Positions 45,975 through 54,482 of a stretch of 64,000 nt of DNA are shown piece by piece. The position numbers and the translations under genes were made by a program. Location of the stretch: NCBI GenBank assembly GCA_019119775.1, contig DWWL01000027.1, positions 21,846-85,845 of the forward strand, written 5' to 3'. The DNA is from Candidatus Lachnoclostridium pullistercoris. GTDB taxonomy: Bacteria; Bacillota; Clostridia; Lachnospirales; Lachnospiraceae. The notes below the pieces were generated by a model. That model was not told where the DNA came from. It did no database searches and saw only the letters and a program-made list of their open reading frames with translations. Numbering within the stretch: the first letter of the stretch is position 1; each line of letters starts with the position of its first letter.

Positions 45975-46985
45975 TCAGTTTTTCTTAAGAACAGATACGC
46001 CGGTGTCGGTCACTTCTCCGCCCAGATCTTCTCCTCCGATGGCAGCTACCGCGGCCTTTACGCCCTCATAGCCCATCACATCCGGATTCTGCGCCATGGT
46101 GCAGAGCAGATAGCCGTCGTCGATCAGCCCTAAGATCGCGTCGGATTTGTCAAAGCCTACGCCCACAATGTCCTGGCCGGACGCTTTGATGGCATTGCCG
46201 GTTCCGGTGGTGGAGCCTTCGTTGCATCCGAAGATTCCCACAACGCCCTGGGTGATGTAGTTCTCAGCAATGCTCTGTGCCTTTGCAGCGTCGCCGTCGC
46301 AGAACTGAGTCTCTGTCAGAGTGTAATTCGTTCCCTCAAATGCGGAGCGGAATCCCTCGTCTCTGGATACGGTGGAGTCGGTGGCTGCGTTTACGCTGAT
46401 GATTCCGATGGAACCTTCCGTCACGCCCTTTGCCTCCAGAGCGGCGATCATCTCCTCGCCTGCCTTCTTTCCTGCTGCTGTGTTGTCGGTGGAGAAGGTG
46501 GCTTCAGCCTCCACATTTGCCGGAGAGTCCACGTAAACGATCTTCACGCCTGCATCCTGGGCTTCTTTCAAAGCGGATGAGATGGCGTCCGGCCCGTTGG
46601 CCGCCACGATGATCGCCTGCGCCCCTGCGGAAACGGCATTGTTGACGCACTCGATCTGCTGAGCGTCGTCCTTGGTGTTGGGAGCCATAAACTGTACTTC
46701 CACGCCCAGCTCCTTCGCCGCTTTCTGAGCGCCCTCATTTAACGTCACCCAGTGCTGATCAATGGAGTCCATGGTGATCAGAGCGATCATCACGTCGCTG
46801 TTGTCCGCGGCGGCTTCTGTCTCCTCAGCTGCTTCCGTCTCTTCCTCAGCCTCTGCCTCTCCTCCCGCAGCTTCTGTCTCCGCCGGAGCCTCTGTCTCCT
46901 CAGCCTTTCCGCCGGAGCAGCCTGCCATCATTCCCGCTGCCATGCACAGTGCCATCGCCATTGCCAGTAATTTTCTTTTTTTCAT
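45975..46985 (-). CDS. Sugar ABC importer substrate-binding lipoprotein (ribose/galactose type)
   Basis: A 336-residue lipoprotein. The signal peptide ends MAAGMMAGC, with the lipid Cys at about residue 23, then a Glu/Ala-rich linker. The periplasmic-binding-protein type 1 fold begins MIALITMDSIDQHWVTLNEG and includes ECVNNAVSAGAQAIIVAANG and GIFGCNEGSTTGTGNAI. This is the ribose-family sugar binder; the exact sugar is not readable. GAGGAGG precedes the ATG. It follows the permease gene. Confidence 0.9.
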   Translation of the reverse strand: MKKRKLLAMAMALCMAAGMMAGCSGGKAEETEAPAETEAAGGEAEAEEETEAAEETEAAADNSDVMIALITMDSIDQHWVTLNEGAQKAAKELGVEVQFMAPNTKDDAQQIECVNNAVSAGAQAIIVAANGPDAISSALKEAQDAGVKIVYVDSPANVEAEATFSTDNTAAGKKAGEEMIAALEAKGVTEGSIGIISVNAATDSTVSRDEGFRSAFEGTNYTLTETQFCDGDAAKAQSIAENYITQGVVGIFGCNEGSTTGTGNAIKASGQDIVGVGFDKSDAILGLIDDGYLLCTMAQNPDVMGYEGVKAAVAAIGGEDLGGEVTDTGVSVLKKN

Positions 46986-47064
46986 GTTGGTTCCTCCTCT
47001 GATTCCCTTTTTGTTTTTATTTTAGGGCCGCTGCCGCAGCCTCTAATTCTCTTTTTTCTCTCTT

Positions 47065-48078
47065 CTACGCCTGACGCTTCTTAAAGATTCCCTTGCGGAA
47101 CACCACGTCCAGAAGCACCGCGAATACCACGATCACGCCGATCACCAGGCGCTGGATTCCTACCTGGGCGCCGATCATATTCAGTCCGTTCTCCAGTGTC
47201 TGCCATACGGACGCGCCTGCCAGCGTTCCCAAAAGGATGCCGGTGCCGCCCAACGGGGAAATGCCGCCGATCACGCCGGCCGCCACCGCGTACATCTCAT
47301 ACATGTTTCCGGCCTCCATATTGCCCATTCCCGCCTGTCCGCAGAGGATCAGACCTACCACAAATGAGCAGAACGCGCTGACCAGATATGCCTTCGTGGT
47401 GGTTGCCACCACGTTGACGCCGGAGAGCTTTGCCGCCTCCACATTGGAACCGATGGCGTAGATATGGCGCCCGGTCCTGGTCTTGGAGAGCAGGAAGAAG
47501 AACACGGCGAACAGGATCATGGCAATCCAGAAGGTGTTGTAGATTCCAAGAGTTTTTCCGTAGTAAAATACGTTCTGAAACGCGTCCGCTCCCTCTTTTC
47601 CAATGCCGGAGGAAATGGCGTCCGTATTTCTGTTCCCGTTTACCATGTAAGCCACGCCTCTGGCCACAAACATGGTTCCCAATGTGGCGATAAAGGGCGG
47701 CAGCTTGCATTTTCCCACCAGAAATCCGTTGACCACTCCCACAGCCATGCAGCACACCAGGGTGATCAGAATGGCGAGAGCCGGGTTCATTCCCATGCAC
47801 ATGAGAGCCGCGGAAGTCATGGCGCTCATGCCCACCACAGATCCGATGGAAAGGTCAATGTTTCCTGTGATCAGCACATAGCTCTGTCCGATGCCGATGA
47901 TCAGATATTTGGACATGGAGCGGAGCAGGTTCATCACATTCTGTCCCGCAAATACCTTTGGGTTGATGATTCCAAAGGCAATATAAATGATGATCAGTCC
48001 GGCGAAAGCGGTGAGCGCTCCGCCCATTCCGCGGATATTCAAAATCCGTCTGACGGTTCCCTGTTTCTTCTGATTCAT
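47065..48078 (-). CDS. Sugar ABC importer permease (RbsC-like)
   Basis: A 337-residue permease with about eight to ten membrane segments. NLLRSMSKYLIIGIGQSYVL, DLSIGSVVGMSAM and GGISPLGGTGILLGTLAGA are typical of RbsC/MglC-type permeases. It pairs with the ATPase whose stop overlaps its start by 4 bases (ATGA), giving translational coupling. A homodimer would form the channel. Confidence 0.92.
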   Translation of the reverse strand: MNQKKQGTVRRILNIRGMGGALTAFAGLIIIYIAFGIINPKVFAGQNVMNLLRSMSKYLIIGIGQSYVLITGNIDLSIGSVVGMSAMTSAALMCMGMNPALAILITLVCCMAVGVVNGFLVGKCKLPPFIATLGTMFVARGVAYMVNGNRNTDAISSGIGKEGADAFQNVFYYGKTLGIYNTFWIAMILFAVFFFLLSKTRTGRHIYAIGSNVEAAKLSGVNVVATTTKAYLVSAFCSFVVGLILCGQAGMGNMEAGNMYEMYAVAAGVIGGISPLGGTGILLGTLAGASVWQTLENGLNMIGAQVGIQRLVIGVIVVFAVLLDVVFRKGIFKKRQA

Positions 48079-49607
48079 GAGTTAAGCCCCCCTTTTGCTT
48101 CATTGCCGGAAATCTTTTTCTCAAATCTGGTGGCCATGGTCAGAATGCCGTTCTGGGTGGCCTCCGAGGCCATCACCTCGCCGGTGATGCGGCCGTCGCA
48201 CATGACAATGATCCGGTCCGCAATGCCCATGACCTCCGGCATCTCCGAGGAGACAAACATCACGCCGATCCCCTCTTTCTTCAGCCTGTTCATCAGATTG
48301 TAGATCTCCACCTTGGCCGCCACGTCGATGCCTCTGGTAGGTTCGTCAAAAATCACCACCCTGGAATTTCTGGCCAGCCATTTTCCCACGACCACCTTCT
48401 GCTGGTTGCCGCCGGAAAGATTGTCGGCATTGATCTCCACGCTGGGCGTCTTGATCTTTAAGCTGTCCACCGCCTCATCGCACATCTCAGTCTCTTTTTT
48501 CCGGTCCACCACGCCCAGTCTGTCACAGAGCAGGTCCAGATTGGGAAGAGCGATGTTGTGGCGGATGCTCAGCTTCGTGCAGAGGCCGTCCTTTTTCCGG
48601 TCCTCCGGCGCCAGCACGATCCCGGCCCGGATCGCGTCCGCCGGCCGGCGGATCTTCACTTCTTTTCCGTCCAGCACAATCTCTCCGCTCTCCTTGGGAT
48701 CCACTCCGAAAATAGCCCTGGTCGTCTCCGTCCGCCCGGCTCCCATCAGTCCGGCAAATCCCACGATCTCTCCCTCATAGAGGTCAAAGCTCACATCCCG
48801 GACCATCCGGCCGGCATTTAAGTGGCGGACTTCCAGAATCTTCTTTCCCTTCTCACACTCCACCCTGGGGAACTTCTCCTTGATCTCCCGGCCCACCATA
48901 GCCGCAATGATCTCGTCCAGGCTGGTGTCCGCAAAATTCATGGATGTGATATACTGCCCGTCCCTCATAATAGTAACCCGGTCCACGATCTCCTGCAGCT
49001 CTTCCAGCCGGTGGGAAATATAGACAATGCCGCAGCCCTTGGCTTTCAGGTCCCGGATGATGCGGAACAGATCCTCGATCTCCCTGGCGGTCAGCGCCGA
49101 GGTCGGCTCATCCATGATGAGGATCCTGGCATTGGTGGAAAGGGCCTTGGCAATCTCCACCATCTGCTGTTTGGAAACCGGCAGCTCACCTACCACCTGG
49201 CCGGGATCCAGGTCGATCTTCAGCTCATCCAGAATCCGCCTGGCCTCTCTCTCCATCTCTCCGTTGGAGAGCATCAGCCCTTTCTTCTTCTCCCGTCCGA
49301 GAAACATGTTCTCCGTTACCGACAGATGGCGGCACATGTTTAACTCCTGGTGAATGATGGCCACACCGGCCGCCTGCGCCTGCTTCGGGGTCAGATCTCC
49401 GTATTCCTTTCCGAAAATTTTCATCGTGCCCCCGTCCCTGGTGTAGACGCCGCTCAGGATTTTCATCAGCGTGCTCTTTCCGGCTCCATTTTCTCCTAAG
49501 AGCGCCATCACCTCGCCGGAGCGCAGTTCAAACCGCACATTGTCCAGTGCCTTCACGCCGGGGAAACTTTTTGTGATGTTCTCCATCGAGACGATTATTT
49601 CATTCAT
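48075..49607 (-). CDS. Sugar ABC importer ATPase (RbsA/MglA-like)
   Basis: A 510-residue protein with two ABC halves. The first half has Walker A LGENGAGKST, a signature at PVSKQQMVEIAKAL, and Walker B ILIMDEPTSAL. The second half has a degenerate Walker A (FAGLMGAGRTETTR), a good signature LSGGNQQKVVVGKWL, and VVIFDEPTRGIDV. This asymmetry is normal in the RbsA/MglA family. GGAGGAAG precedes the ATG at 49607. It is first in a likely six-gene unit with the permease, binding protein, response regulator, kinase and pseudo-ATPase. Confidence 0.95.
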   Translation of the reverse strand: MNEIIVSMENITKSFPGVKALDNVRFELRSGEVMALLGENGAGKSTLMKILSGVYTRDGGTMKIFGKEYGDLTPKQAQAAGVAIIHQELNMCRHLSVTENMFLGREKKKGLMLSNGEMEREARRILDELKIDLDPGQVVGELPVSKQQMVEIAKALSTNARILIMDEPTSALTAREIEDLFRIIRDLKAKGCGIVYISHRLEELQEIVDRVTIMRDGQYITSMNFADTSLDEIIAAMVGREIKEKFPRVECEKGKKILEVRHLNAGRMVRDVSFDLYEGEIVGFAGLMGAGRTETTRAIFGVDPKESGEIVLDGKEVKIRRPADAIRAGIVLAPEDRKKDGLCTKLSIRHNIALPNLDLLCDRLGVVDRKKETEMCDEAVDSLKIKTPSVEINADNLSGGNQQKVVVGKWLARNSRVVIFDEPTRGIDVAAKVEIYNLMNRLKKEGIGVMFVSSEMPEVMGIADRIIVMCDGRITGEVMASEATQNGILTMATRFEKKISGNEAKGGLNS

Positions 49608-49954
49608 ATTCTTCCTCCCCCCGTCTTCTCGCCGTAAACGCCGGATTTATGATCTGTAATCAGTATAGCAGAGAGTTTTTGTGTAAATAAGGTGGTGTTT
49701 TTCCTATTTATGGGGGATTTTTTATGCAATTTTAGGTTTATATGTGTTTTGTTTGCGGAATTGCAGGATATAATATACAATCAGATGTGTCATTTCTTTC
49801 ACCGTTATAATGATTTTGTCAATTTTAGGCTGCATTTCTTCCGCGGGGAGTTTCCGCCGCCGGCGTTTTTTGTTCCCTGCCCGGCTAAAAAAGGCTAAAG
49901 CCGGCAAAAAGAAACCTCCGGGGAGCATTCCCCGGAGGAAACAGCTGTAAGCAG
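49608..49954. other. 347-base gap between LysR gene and sugar operon
   Basis: No gene is supported here. Upstream of the sugar operon a weak minus promoter is possible: TTATTT, 17 bases, TATACT near 49664-49692. A second GC-rich hairpin near 49880-49905 (CCGGCT/AGCCGG) is present. The right end holds the terminator at 49906-49938. Confidence 0.45.
49906..49938 (-). terminator. Rho-independent terminator of the LysR gene
   Basis: CCTCCGGGGA (49915-49924) pairs perfectly with TCCCCGGAGG (49929-49938) over a four-base loop; on the minus strand TTTCTTTTTG follows. It lies 17 bases after the LysR stop. Confidence 0.85.
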
Positions 49955-50842
49955 CTACTCCATCTCCGCCCGCAGCAGACTGATCTCCTGAATAAACAGG
50001 GAAACTGCCGCCGAGAACAGATGATTTTTTTTCCATACCAGAATGCTGTGAGTCTTCTGCCTTGGCTCAAGGGGAATGAACCGCAGGCGCGGATCACTGC
50101 GGATAGCCAGCGCCCCGTCCATGCAGAAGGCACAGCCCAGCCCCTCCGCCACCATCAGGGCGGCGTTGGAAAGAAGGGTATAAAACAGAGGGATCTTCAG
50201 CTCTTTCTCCTCCCGCCCCAGCCAGTGGATGATCTCCGCCCGGATATTGTCCCGCAGCGGCAGAATCAGCGGGTAGGGAACAATGTCCTCCGCCGTCAGG
50301 GAGCTCTTCTCCATAAGCGGATGGTCGTCCCGCACCAGAAGTCCCCAGGTATCCTGCTGGGATAAGCGGACATAATCGTATTTTGTCACATCGACCGGCT
50401 CCACCAGAAGGCCGATGTCCACCAGCCCTTTGTCCAGCCGGTCTTTAATGTTGTCCACTGTTTCATTGTAAAGGGTAAACTGCACAGCCGGGTGTTTTTC
50501 AGAAAATCCTTTGATCAGCCTGGCAAGCGTCTGGCTCCCGGCCGTCTCCGAGGCTCCGATCACAACCATGCCGCCCAGATCGTTCTGCCGCTCTGCAAAA
50601 TTCTGTTCCAGACGGTCCGCCAGTTCCATGATCTCCTGTGCCCGCTGCTTTAAAAAGATGCCGTCGTCGGTCAGGGTCAGCCCATTTTTTCCCCGCAGCA
50701 TCAGCGTCACCCCCAGCTCCCGCTCCAGATCCATGATCTGCCGGCTTAAGGTGGGCTGGGTCACGTGCAGGACATCCGCTGCCTTTGTGATATTCCCTTC
50801 CTGCGCGGCCGCCAAAAAATAGCGCAGTGTACGAAGTTCCAA
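49955..50842 (-). CDS. LysR-family transcriptional regulator (CysB/CbbR-like)
   Basis: A ~295-residue regulator with an N-terminal winged helix: LRTLRYFLAAAQEGNITKAA and LHVTQPTLSRQIMDLERELG. The effector domain begins GGMVVIGASETAGSQTLARL and shows the FSEKHPAVQFTLYNETVDN strand pattern. The true start is a TTG at 50842 with AGGAGG nine bases upstream; the longer frame to 50956 runs through the Hsp20 terminator and has no homology. No divergent gene partners it, so its targets are unknown. Confidence 0.9.
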   Translation of the reverse strand: MELRTLRYFLAAAQEGNITKAADVLHVTQPTLSRQIMDLERELGVTLMLRGKNGLTLTDDGIFLKQRAQEIMELADRLEQNFAERQNDLGGMVVIGASETAGSQTLARLIKGFSEKHPAVQFTLYNETVDNIKDRLDKGLVDIGLLVEPVDVTKYDYVRLSQQDTWGLLVRDDHPLMEKSSLTAEDIVPYPLILPLRDNIRAEIIHWLGREEKELKIPLFYTLLSNAALMVAEGLGCAFCMDGALAIRSDPRLRFIPLEPRQKTHSILVWKKNHLFSAAVSLFIQEISLLRAEME

Positions 50843-50925
50843 AATTGCACCTCCTCCTATCTGCCTGTTTTTATCATAAATCAGGCATTCAGGAAAAGCA
50901 ATCCTTCTTCGCCGGCTGTCTTCAC

Positions 50926-50966
50926 AAAAAGCAGGGCGGCACGGCCATCCGGCCATGCCGCCCTGC
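50926..50966 (-). terminator. Rho-independent terminator of the hsp20 gene
   Basis: GCAGGGCGGCA (50931-50941) pairs perfectly with TGCCGCCCTGC (50956-50966); on the minus strand TTTTT follows. It lies 60 bases after the hsp20 stop. Confidence 0.85.
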
Positions 50967-51026
50967 AGCAGTCAAATCATTTTCTCCCGGAAATTTCCTC
51001 TCAGAAACTTCCGCTTTCTCATTTTA

Positions 51027-51476
51027 TTATTCAATGGTGATCAGTTTCCGCTCCGGCTCCTGAGACTTTTCTTCTTTTTTCGGAATGCTCAGCATCAGAA
51101 CGCCGTTTTCAAATTTGGCTTTTACTTCTTCTTCCGTCACACCGTCGCCCACATAAAAGCTCCGGCTCATGGCTCCCGCGTATCTCTCCTGACGGATCAT
51201 GCGGCCTTTCTTATCCTCCTCATCCTTGTCCAGGCCCTTGCTGGCGGTGATGGTAAGATAGCCGTCCTTCAGCTCCAGGCTGATCTCATCTTTCTTAAAT
51301 CCCGGAAGATCCACAGCCACTTCGTAGCCATTGTCCGTTTCCTTTACATCGGTTTTCATCATATTTCTGGCATGCTTGCCGTAAAGAGGATTCTTTCTCC
51401 CGAAAAATTCGGATTCAAAATCATCCATCCAATCGTCCATCAAATTCTCACTGAATAAACTCGGTACATATAACAT
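51027..51476 (-). CDS. Hsp20/alpha-crystallin small heat-shock protein
   Basis: A 149-residue holdase chaperone that binds unfolding proteins. The alpha-crystallin core is visible as DVKETDNGYEVAVDLPGFKK, then LELKDGYLTITASK, and ends VLMLSIPKKEE (the I-x-I/V-like motif region). The N-terminus is short (LFSENLMDDWMDDFESEFFG). AGGAGG precedes the ATG. The promoter holds a CIRCE element, so HrcA should repress it until heat stress. Confidence 0.95.
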   Translation of the reverse strand: MLYVPSLFSENLMDDWMDDFESEFFGRKNPLYGKHARNMMKTDVKETDNGYEVAVDLPGFKKDEISLELKDGYLTITASKGLDKDEEDKKGRMIRQERYAGAMSRSFYVGDGVTEEEVKAKFENGVLMLSIPKKEEKSQEPERKLITIE

Positions 51477-51547
51477 AAATCATTCCTCCTTTAAGATCAT
51501 CCCTATGTTATCGTAACCATTCAGGTCCTTTTCTTGTTTACGCCTTT

Positions 51548-51575
51548 ATTATAGCACTGTTTTTAGCACTGTCAA
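51548..51575 (-). promoter_or_regulatory. Promoter of hsp20
   Basis: On the minus strand TTGACA (51575-51570), a 16-base spacer and a consensus TATAAT (51553-51548) form a strong sigma-A promoter. The -35 lies inside the CIRCE element. Confidence 0.8.
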
Positions 51576-51589
51576 TGGATGAGTGCTAA
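51563..51589. promoter_or_regulatory. CIRCE element (HrcA operator)
   Basis: TTAGCACTG-N9-GAGTGCTAA differs from consensus TTAGCACTC-N9-GAGTGCTAA by one base. It covers the -35 of the hsp20 promoter, so HrcA binding should block RNA polymerase. Confidence 0.92.
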
Positions 51590-51741
51590 AATTGTGCATA
51601 AACTTTTGCGTGTTCGGAGGAATTTATCTGTTATTTTTGCGGTTATGTATCATTTTTTCATTTTTTATTCCCAGATTATTCCCGGGATTGTGCACTTTTT
51701 CAGAACAGAGCTCTCGGACCGCCTCCATCCGCCGGAACGAA

Positions 51742-52569
51742 TCAGCGAATAAACAGCTGGGTCCAGTAGCTGACTCCTCTGCTGTTCTGATAATGTCCCA
51801 CGCCTACGGAAGTGAAGCTGGGATTTAAAATGTTGGCCCGGTGTCCCTGGCTGTTCATCCACACTTCCATCACCTGCTCCGGAGTCCGCTGGCCGTAGGC
51901 AATATTTTCCCCGGCCCCTCTGTAAACTGCACCTGCCTCTTTCAGAGCCGTCACAAAGCTGGTCCCGTCCGGTCTGGTGTGGGAAAATACCGTCTCGATC
52001 TCCCTTGCGCGCACCTGGGCGGCTTCCGCCGCCTGCACATTGACTGTCAGGGGGGAAAGTCCGGCTTTTTCTCTCTCCTCATTGATCAGCCGCACTACTT
52101 CCACGGCAAATTCATCCATGGTTCCCGTCTCCCCGGAATCCGGCTGGTTCGGCGTCTCCGGTTCTTGCGGCGTCTCAGGCTGCTCCGGCGTTTCCGGCCG
52201 GCCTGGCGTTTCCGGCTGGTCTGGATTCTCCGGCAGCTCTGGCTGGTTCGGTCTCTCCGGCTCTCCCGGTATCTCCGGCGTTTCTGGATTCTCCGGCACC
52301 TCCGGTTCTTCCGGTTTCTCCGGCCTCTCCGGTCTCCCCGGCCAGCCGGGCCGTCCGCCGTCCGGCTGCAGGATCCCGCAGTCCCCGCCAGCCGCAGCTC
52401 CGATCTGATCCGCCAGATCCTTCAGATTTCCCAGGCTGCCGCCGACCACCACAACCTTTCCTCCCGGCACCGGGTAGGACGCATACGCCCCGTGGGCCGG
52501 CACTGTCCAGCTGCCCGCTATGGCAGCCGCGGCCGCCGTCATACACACGCGATTCCATATTTTTCTCAT
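51742..52569 (-). CDS. Secreted CAP/SCP-domain protein with Pro-Glu repeat linker
   Basis: A 275-residue secreted protein. The signal peptide is VCMTAAAAAIAGSWTVPAHG. A ~70-residue linker of PE-x-PE units (RPEKPEEPEVPENPETPEIP) follows. The C-terminal CAP domain (~130 residues) begins EFAVEVVRLINEEREKAGLS and has FSHTRPDGTSFVTAL, GENIAYGQRTPEQVMEVWMN and SQGHRANILNP, the His/Glu cleft motifs of YkwD-like proteins. Function of this group is unclear. ATG at 52569 has AGGAG about nine bases upstream; the longer frame has no signal. Confidence 0.9.
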   Translation of the reverse strand: MRKIWNRVCMTAAAAAIAGSWTVPAHGAYASYPVPGGKVVVVGGSLGNLKDLADQIGAAAGGDCGILQPDGGRPGWPGRPERPEKPEEPEVPENPETPEIPGEPERPNQPELPENPDQPETPGRPETPEQPETPQEPETPNQPDSGETGTMDEFAVEVVRLINEEREKAGLSPLTVNVQAAEAAQVRAREIETVFSHTRPDGTSFVTALKEAGAVYRGAGENIAYGQRTPEQVMEVWMNSQGHRANILNPSFTSVGVGHYQNSRGVSYWTQLFIR

Positions 52570-52685
52570 GATCAAATTCTCCTGTATTTCATAAATATTA
52601 CAATTTTGTTGCAGGAGCATCATATCACAAATAGGGGCAAACGCCATTAGGGAAGGGCTGGAACCCTTTCTATAATTTGTCTTTT

Positions 52686-53303
52686 TTATAATTTGTCTTT
52701 ATAATAGCCTTCCGCGCAGTAGATCGCCCCCACAGGATTGTGGGCCAGGACTCTGTCCTTCGCCACCAGGGTCGTCACCATCGCGTCCGAATACCGGTAA
52801 AACAGGGAATCATGGCCTACGCAGAGTCCCAGCGCAATGTTAAATTCCGTTTTCTGCTCGTTGAGCAGCTTTGCCTGAAACACCGGATTGCACATGGGCT
52901 CAAATTCTCCCGGATGGATCTTCTGCGTCTCCTCCAGCCCGGCCTTCGTCTTGTCCAGACCTCCCGACTTGCAGATCACAGACACCACTTCCAGCCCATG
53001 GCTTTCCAGCACAGACGCCACCACCTTTGCCTCCCGGCTCAATCCGCTGCAGAACGCCAGCCCGATCTTTTTATAATTCATCCGCAGGCAGAGCTCTACC
53101 GTCTCCTTTAAGCGGACCCACTGACAGTACCCCAGCGCCTCCATGGCAGAGGCTGTAATGTAAAATTCCTTCACAGGCGTTTTCCCGTATTCCTCCATCG
53201 CCTCCTCCAAAAGTTCCTCCCTGCGGATGGGACAGTTTTTCGGCAGCCGGTCTTTCTCCCCGGTCCGGCAGGCATGCACCCCGCATTTTGCACAAGTATA
53301 CAT
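52686..53303 (-). CDS. DUF1847 metal-binding protein
   Basis: A 205-residue protein beginning MYTCAKCGVHACRTGEKDRL, whose closely spaced cysteines and the following NCP suggest metal binding. FCSGLSREAKVVASVLESHG and IALGLCVGHDSLFYRYSDAM are characteristic segments of the DUF1847 family of anaerobes. Its role is unknown. AGGAGGAG precedes the ATG. Confidence 0.85.
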   Translation of the reverse strand: MYTCAKCGVHACRTGEKDRLPKNCPIRREELLEEAMEEYGKTPVKEFYITASAMEALGYCQWVRLKETVELCLRMNYKKIGLAFCSGLSREAKVVASVLESHGLEVVSVICKSGGLDKTKAGLEETQKIHPGEFEPMCNPVFQAKLLNEQKTEFNIALGLCVGHDSLFYRYSDAMVTTLVAKDRVLAHNPVGAIYCAEGYYKDKL

Positions 53304-53342
53304 CTCTCTCCTCCTACTCTGTAAATCTGAAACCCGACATGT

Positions 53343-53401
53343 AAAAAGCGCGCGGAAGAAACGCCTTCTGCTTTTTTGCAGCCGGCGTCTCCTCCGCGCG
53401 G
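53343..53401 (-). terminator. Terminator of the SseB-domain gene
   Basis: A long GC-rich hairpin with arms starting CGCGCGGA and inner GACGCC/GGCGTT pairing spans 53348-53401, with a six-adenine loop region and TTTTT on the minus strand (53347-53343). Confidence 0.7.
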
Positions 53402-53413
53402 ATGATCATTTTC

Positions 53414-54307
53414 TTATTCCTGTTTTCCCTCTGCGGACTCCTCTTTCCCAGCCGGAGCGGCAGCTGTGCCGTCCCCCGCCGGATTCTGAGCCGCCTGGCC
53501 TGCAGCGCCCGCCGGATTCTGACCAGCCTGGCCTGCGGCGCCTGCCGGGGCCTTTCTCCTGATCGGCATGGGCAGATTGATTCCCATCAGATTTAAAAGC
53601 ACGCCCTTCGCCTCGGAGGACAGCACCTGGGGGATCTTCACAGCGTCCACCACCACGCCTTTTAACTGGTCTTCCTTGTTAAACTTCTGGAATTCCAGAA
53701 TATCTGTAAAGATCGGCTGGTAAGTATCGCCGTTTGCCAGGCGGGCCAGCGGCACGCCCTTGCCGTCCTTGCGGATGGGGAAAATAAACCTTCCCTTTGT
53801 AAAATGGGCCAGCAGCTCCTCCTGCATCCCCTTCGTCTCCTCACTCATCTCCTGAGCCGGACGCCTTCTGGCCTCCTGAAGGAAATATAAGGCCGTCAGC
53901 TGCAGAGCCGGATTTTCCACCCAGACCTTTCCGTCCGGAATCTCGTCATTTTTCTTGCGTCTGACAAAATCCGCCAGCTGGACCATCGTCTTCTGCTCTC
54001 CCTCGCACACCAGAAGAGCGTTGATGCCCAAAGTATAAAGACTGGTATAAAACGGCAGCATCTGCTGATTTTCCAACCGCATCACCTGCACGGGAATCTT
54101 CTCCCCGGCCAGGCGCTCCGCCTCTTTTTTAGCGTCCTCCTCGTCGAAAAACAGCGCCGTCTCATCGTCAAAAGTTTCCGGATCACAGATCACATACGGC
54201 TCCTTTGTGCAGACAGACATGAGCGCGTACAGCTCGGGAGCCGTTCTCAAACGCTCCAGCAGTCCGTGAAATCCTGTGTCATTGGTAAGTTTTGCTTCTA
54301 CACTCAT
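53414..54307 (-). CDS. SseB-domain protein with repeat-rich tail
   Basis: A 297-residue cytosolic protein. Residues ~160-245 (GRFIFPIRKDGKGVPLARLA, TDILEFQKFNKEDQLKGVVV) match the SseB N-terminal domain, a fold of unclear function found in enhanced-serine-sensitivity and secretion-linked proteins. The earlier half (ALFFDEEDAKKEAERLAGEK, FYTSLYTLGINALLV) is also conserved in Lachnospiraceae. The tail holds an imperfect repeat GAAGQAGQNPAG / GAAGQAAQNPAG and ends acidic. AAGGAG precedes the ATG. Divergent from the plus-strand flavin/ferredoxin gene. Confidence 0.82.
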   Translation of the reverse strand: MSVEAKLTNDTGFHGLLERLRTAPELYALMSVCTKEPYVICDPETFDDETALFFDEEDAKKEAERLAGEKIPVQVMRLENQQMLPFYTSLYTLGINALLVCEGEQKTMVQLADFVRRKKNDEIPDGKVWVENPALQLTALYFLQEARRRPAQEMSEETKGMQEELLAHFTKGRFIFPIRKDGKGVPLARLANGDTYQPIFTDILEFQKFNKEDQLKGVVVDAVKIPQVLSSEAKGVLLNLMGINLPMPIRRKAPAGAAGQAGQNPAGAAGQAAQNPAGDGTAAAPAGKEESAEGKQE

Positions 54308-54429
54308 TTATTCGTTCTCCTTTCGGCTGCTGCCCGCAGGCGGCAGCCCGGTTTTTCTTCCAGATCCCGGTCTTTCCAATTGTACCACATTCCCGCAGAC
54401 TGCGCAATTGATAATGGATTCCTTTTTTC

Positions 54430-54458
54430 TTGTCACCCGTTCCCTTTCCTGATATACT
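54430..54458 (+). promoter_or_regulatory. Promoter for the flavin/ferredoxin gene
   Basis: TTGTCA (54430-54435), a 17-base spacer and TATACT (54453-54458) lie 24 bases before the ATG. Confidence 0.65.
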
Positions 54459-54482
54459 TGACTGCGAGGAGGAACTGCAATT

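Noticed and set aside
48075..49607. Degenerate second Walker A in the sugar ATPase as a defect
   Set aside because: A weak second P-loop is normal in RbsA/MglA-type ATPases; only the 41648-43141 protein has lost both.
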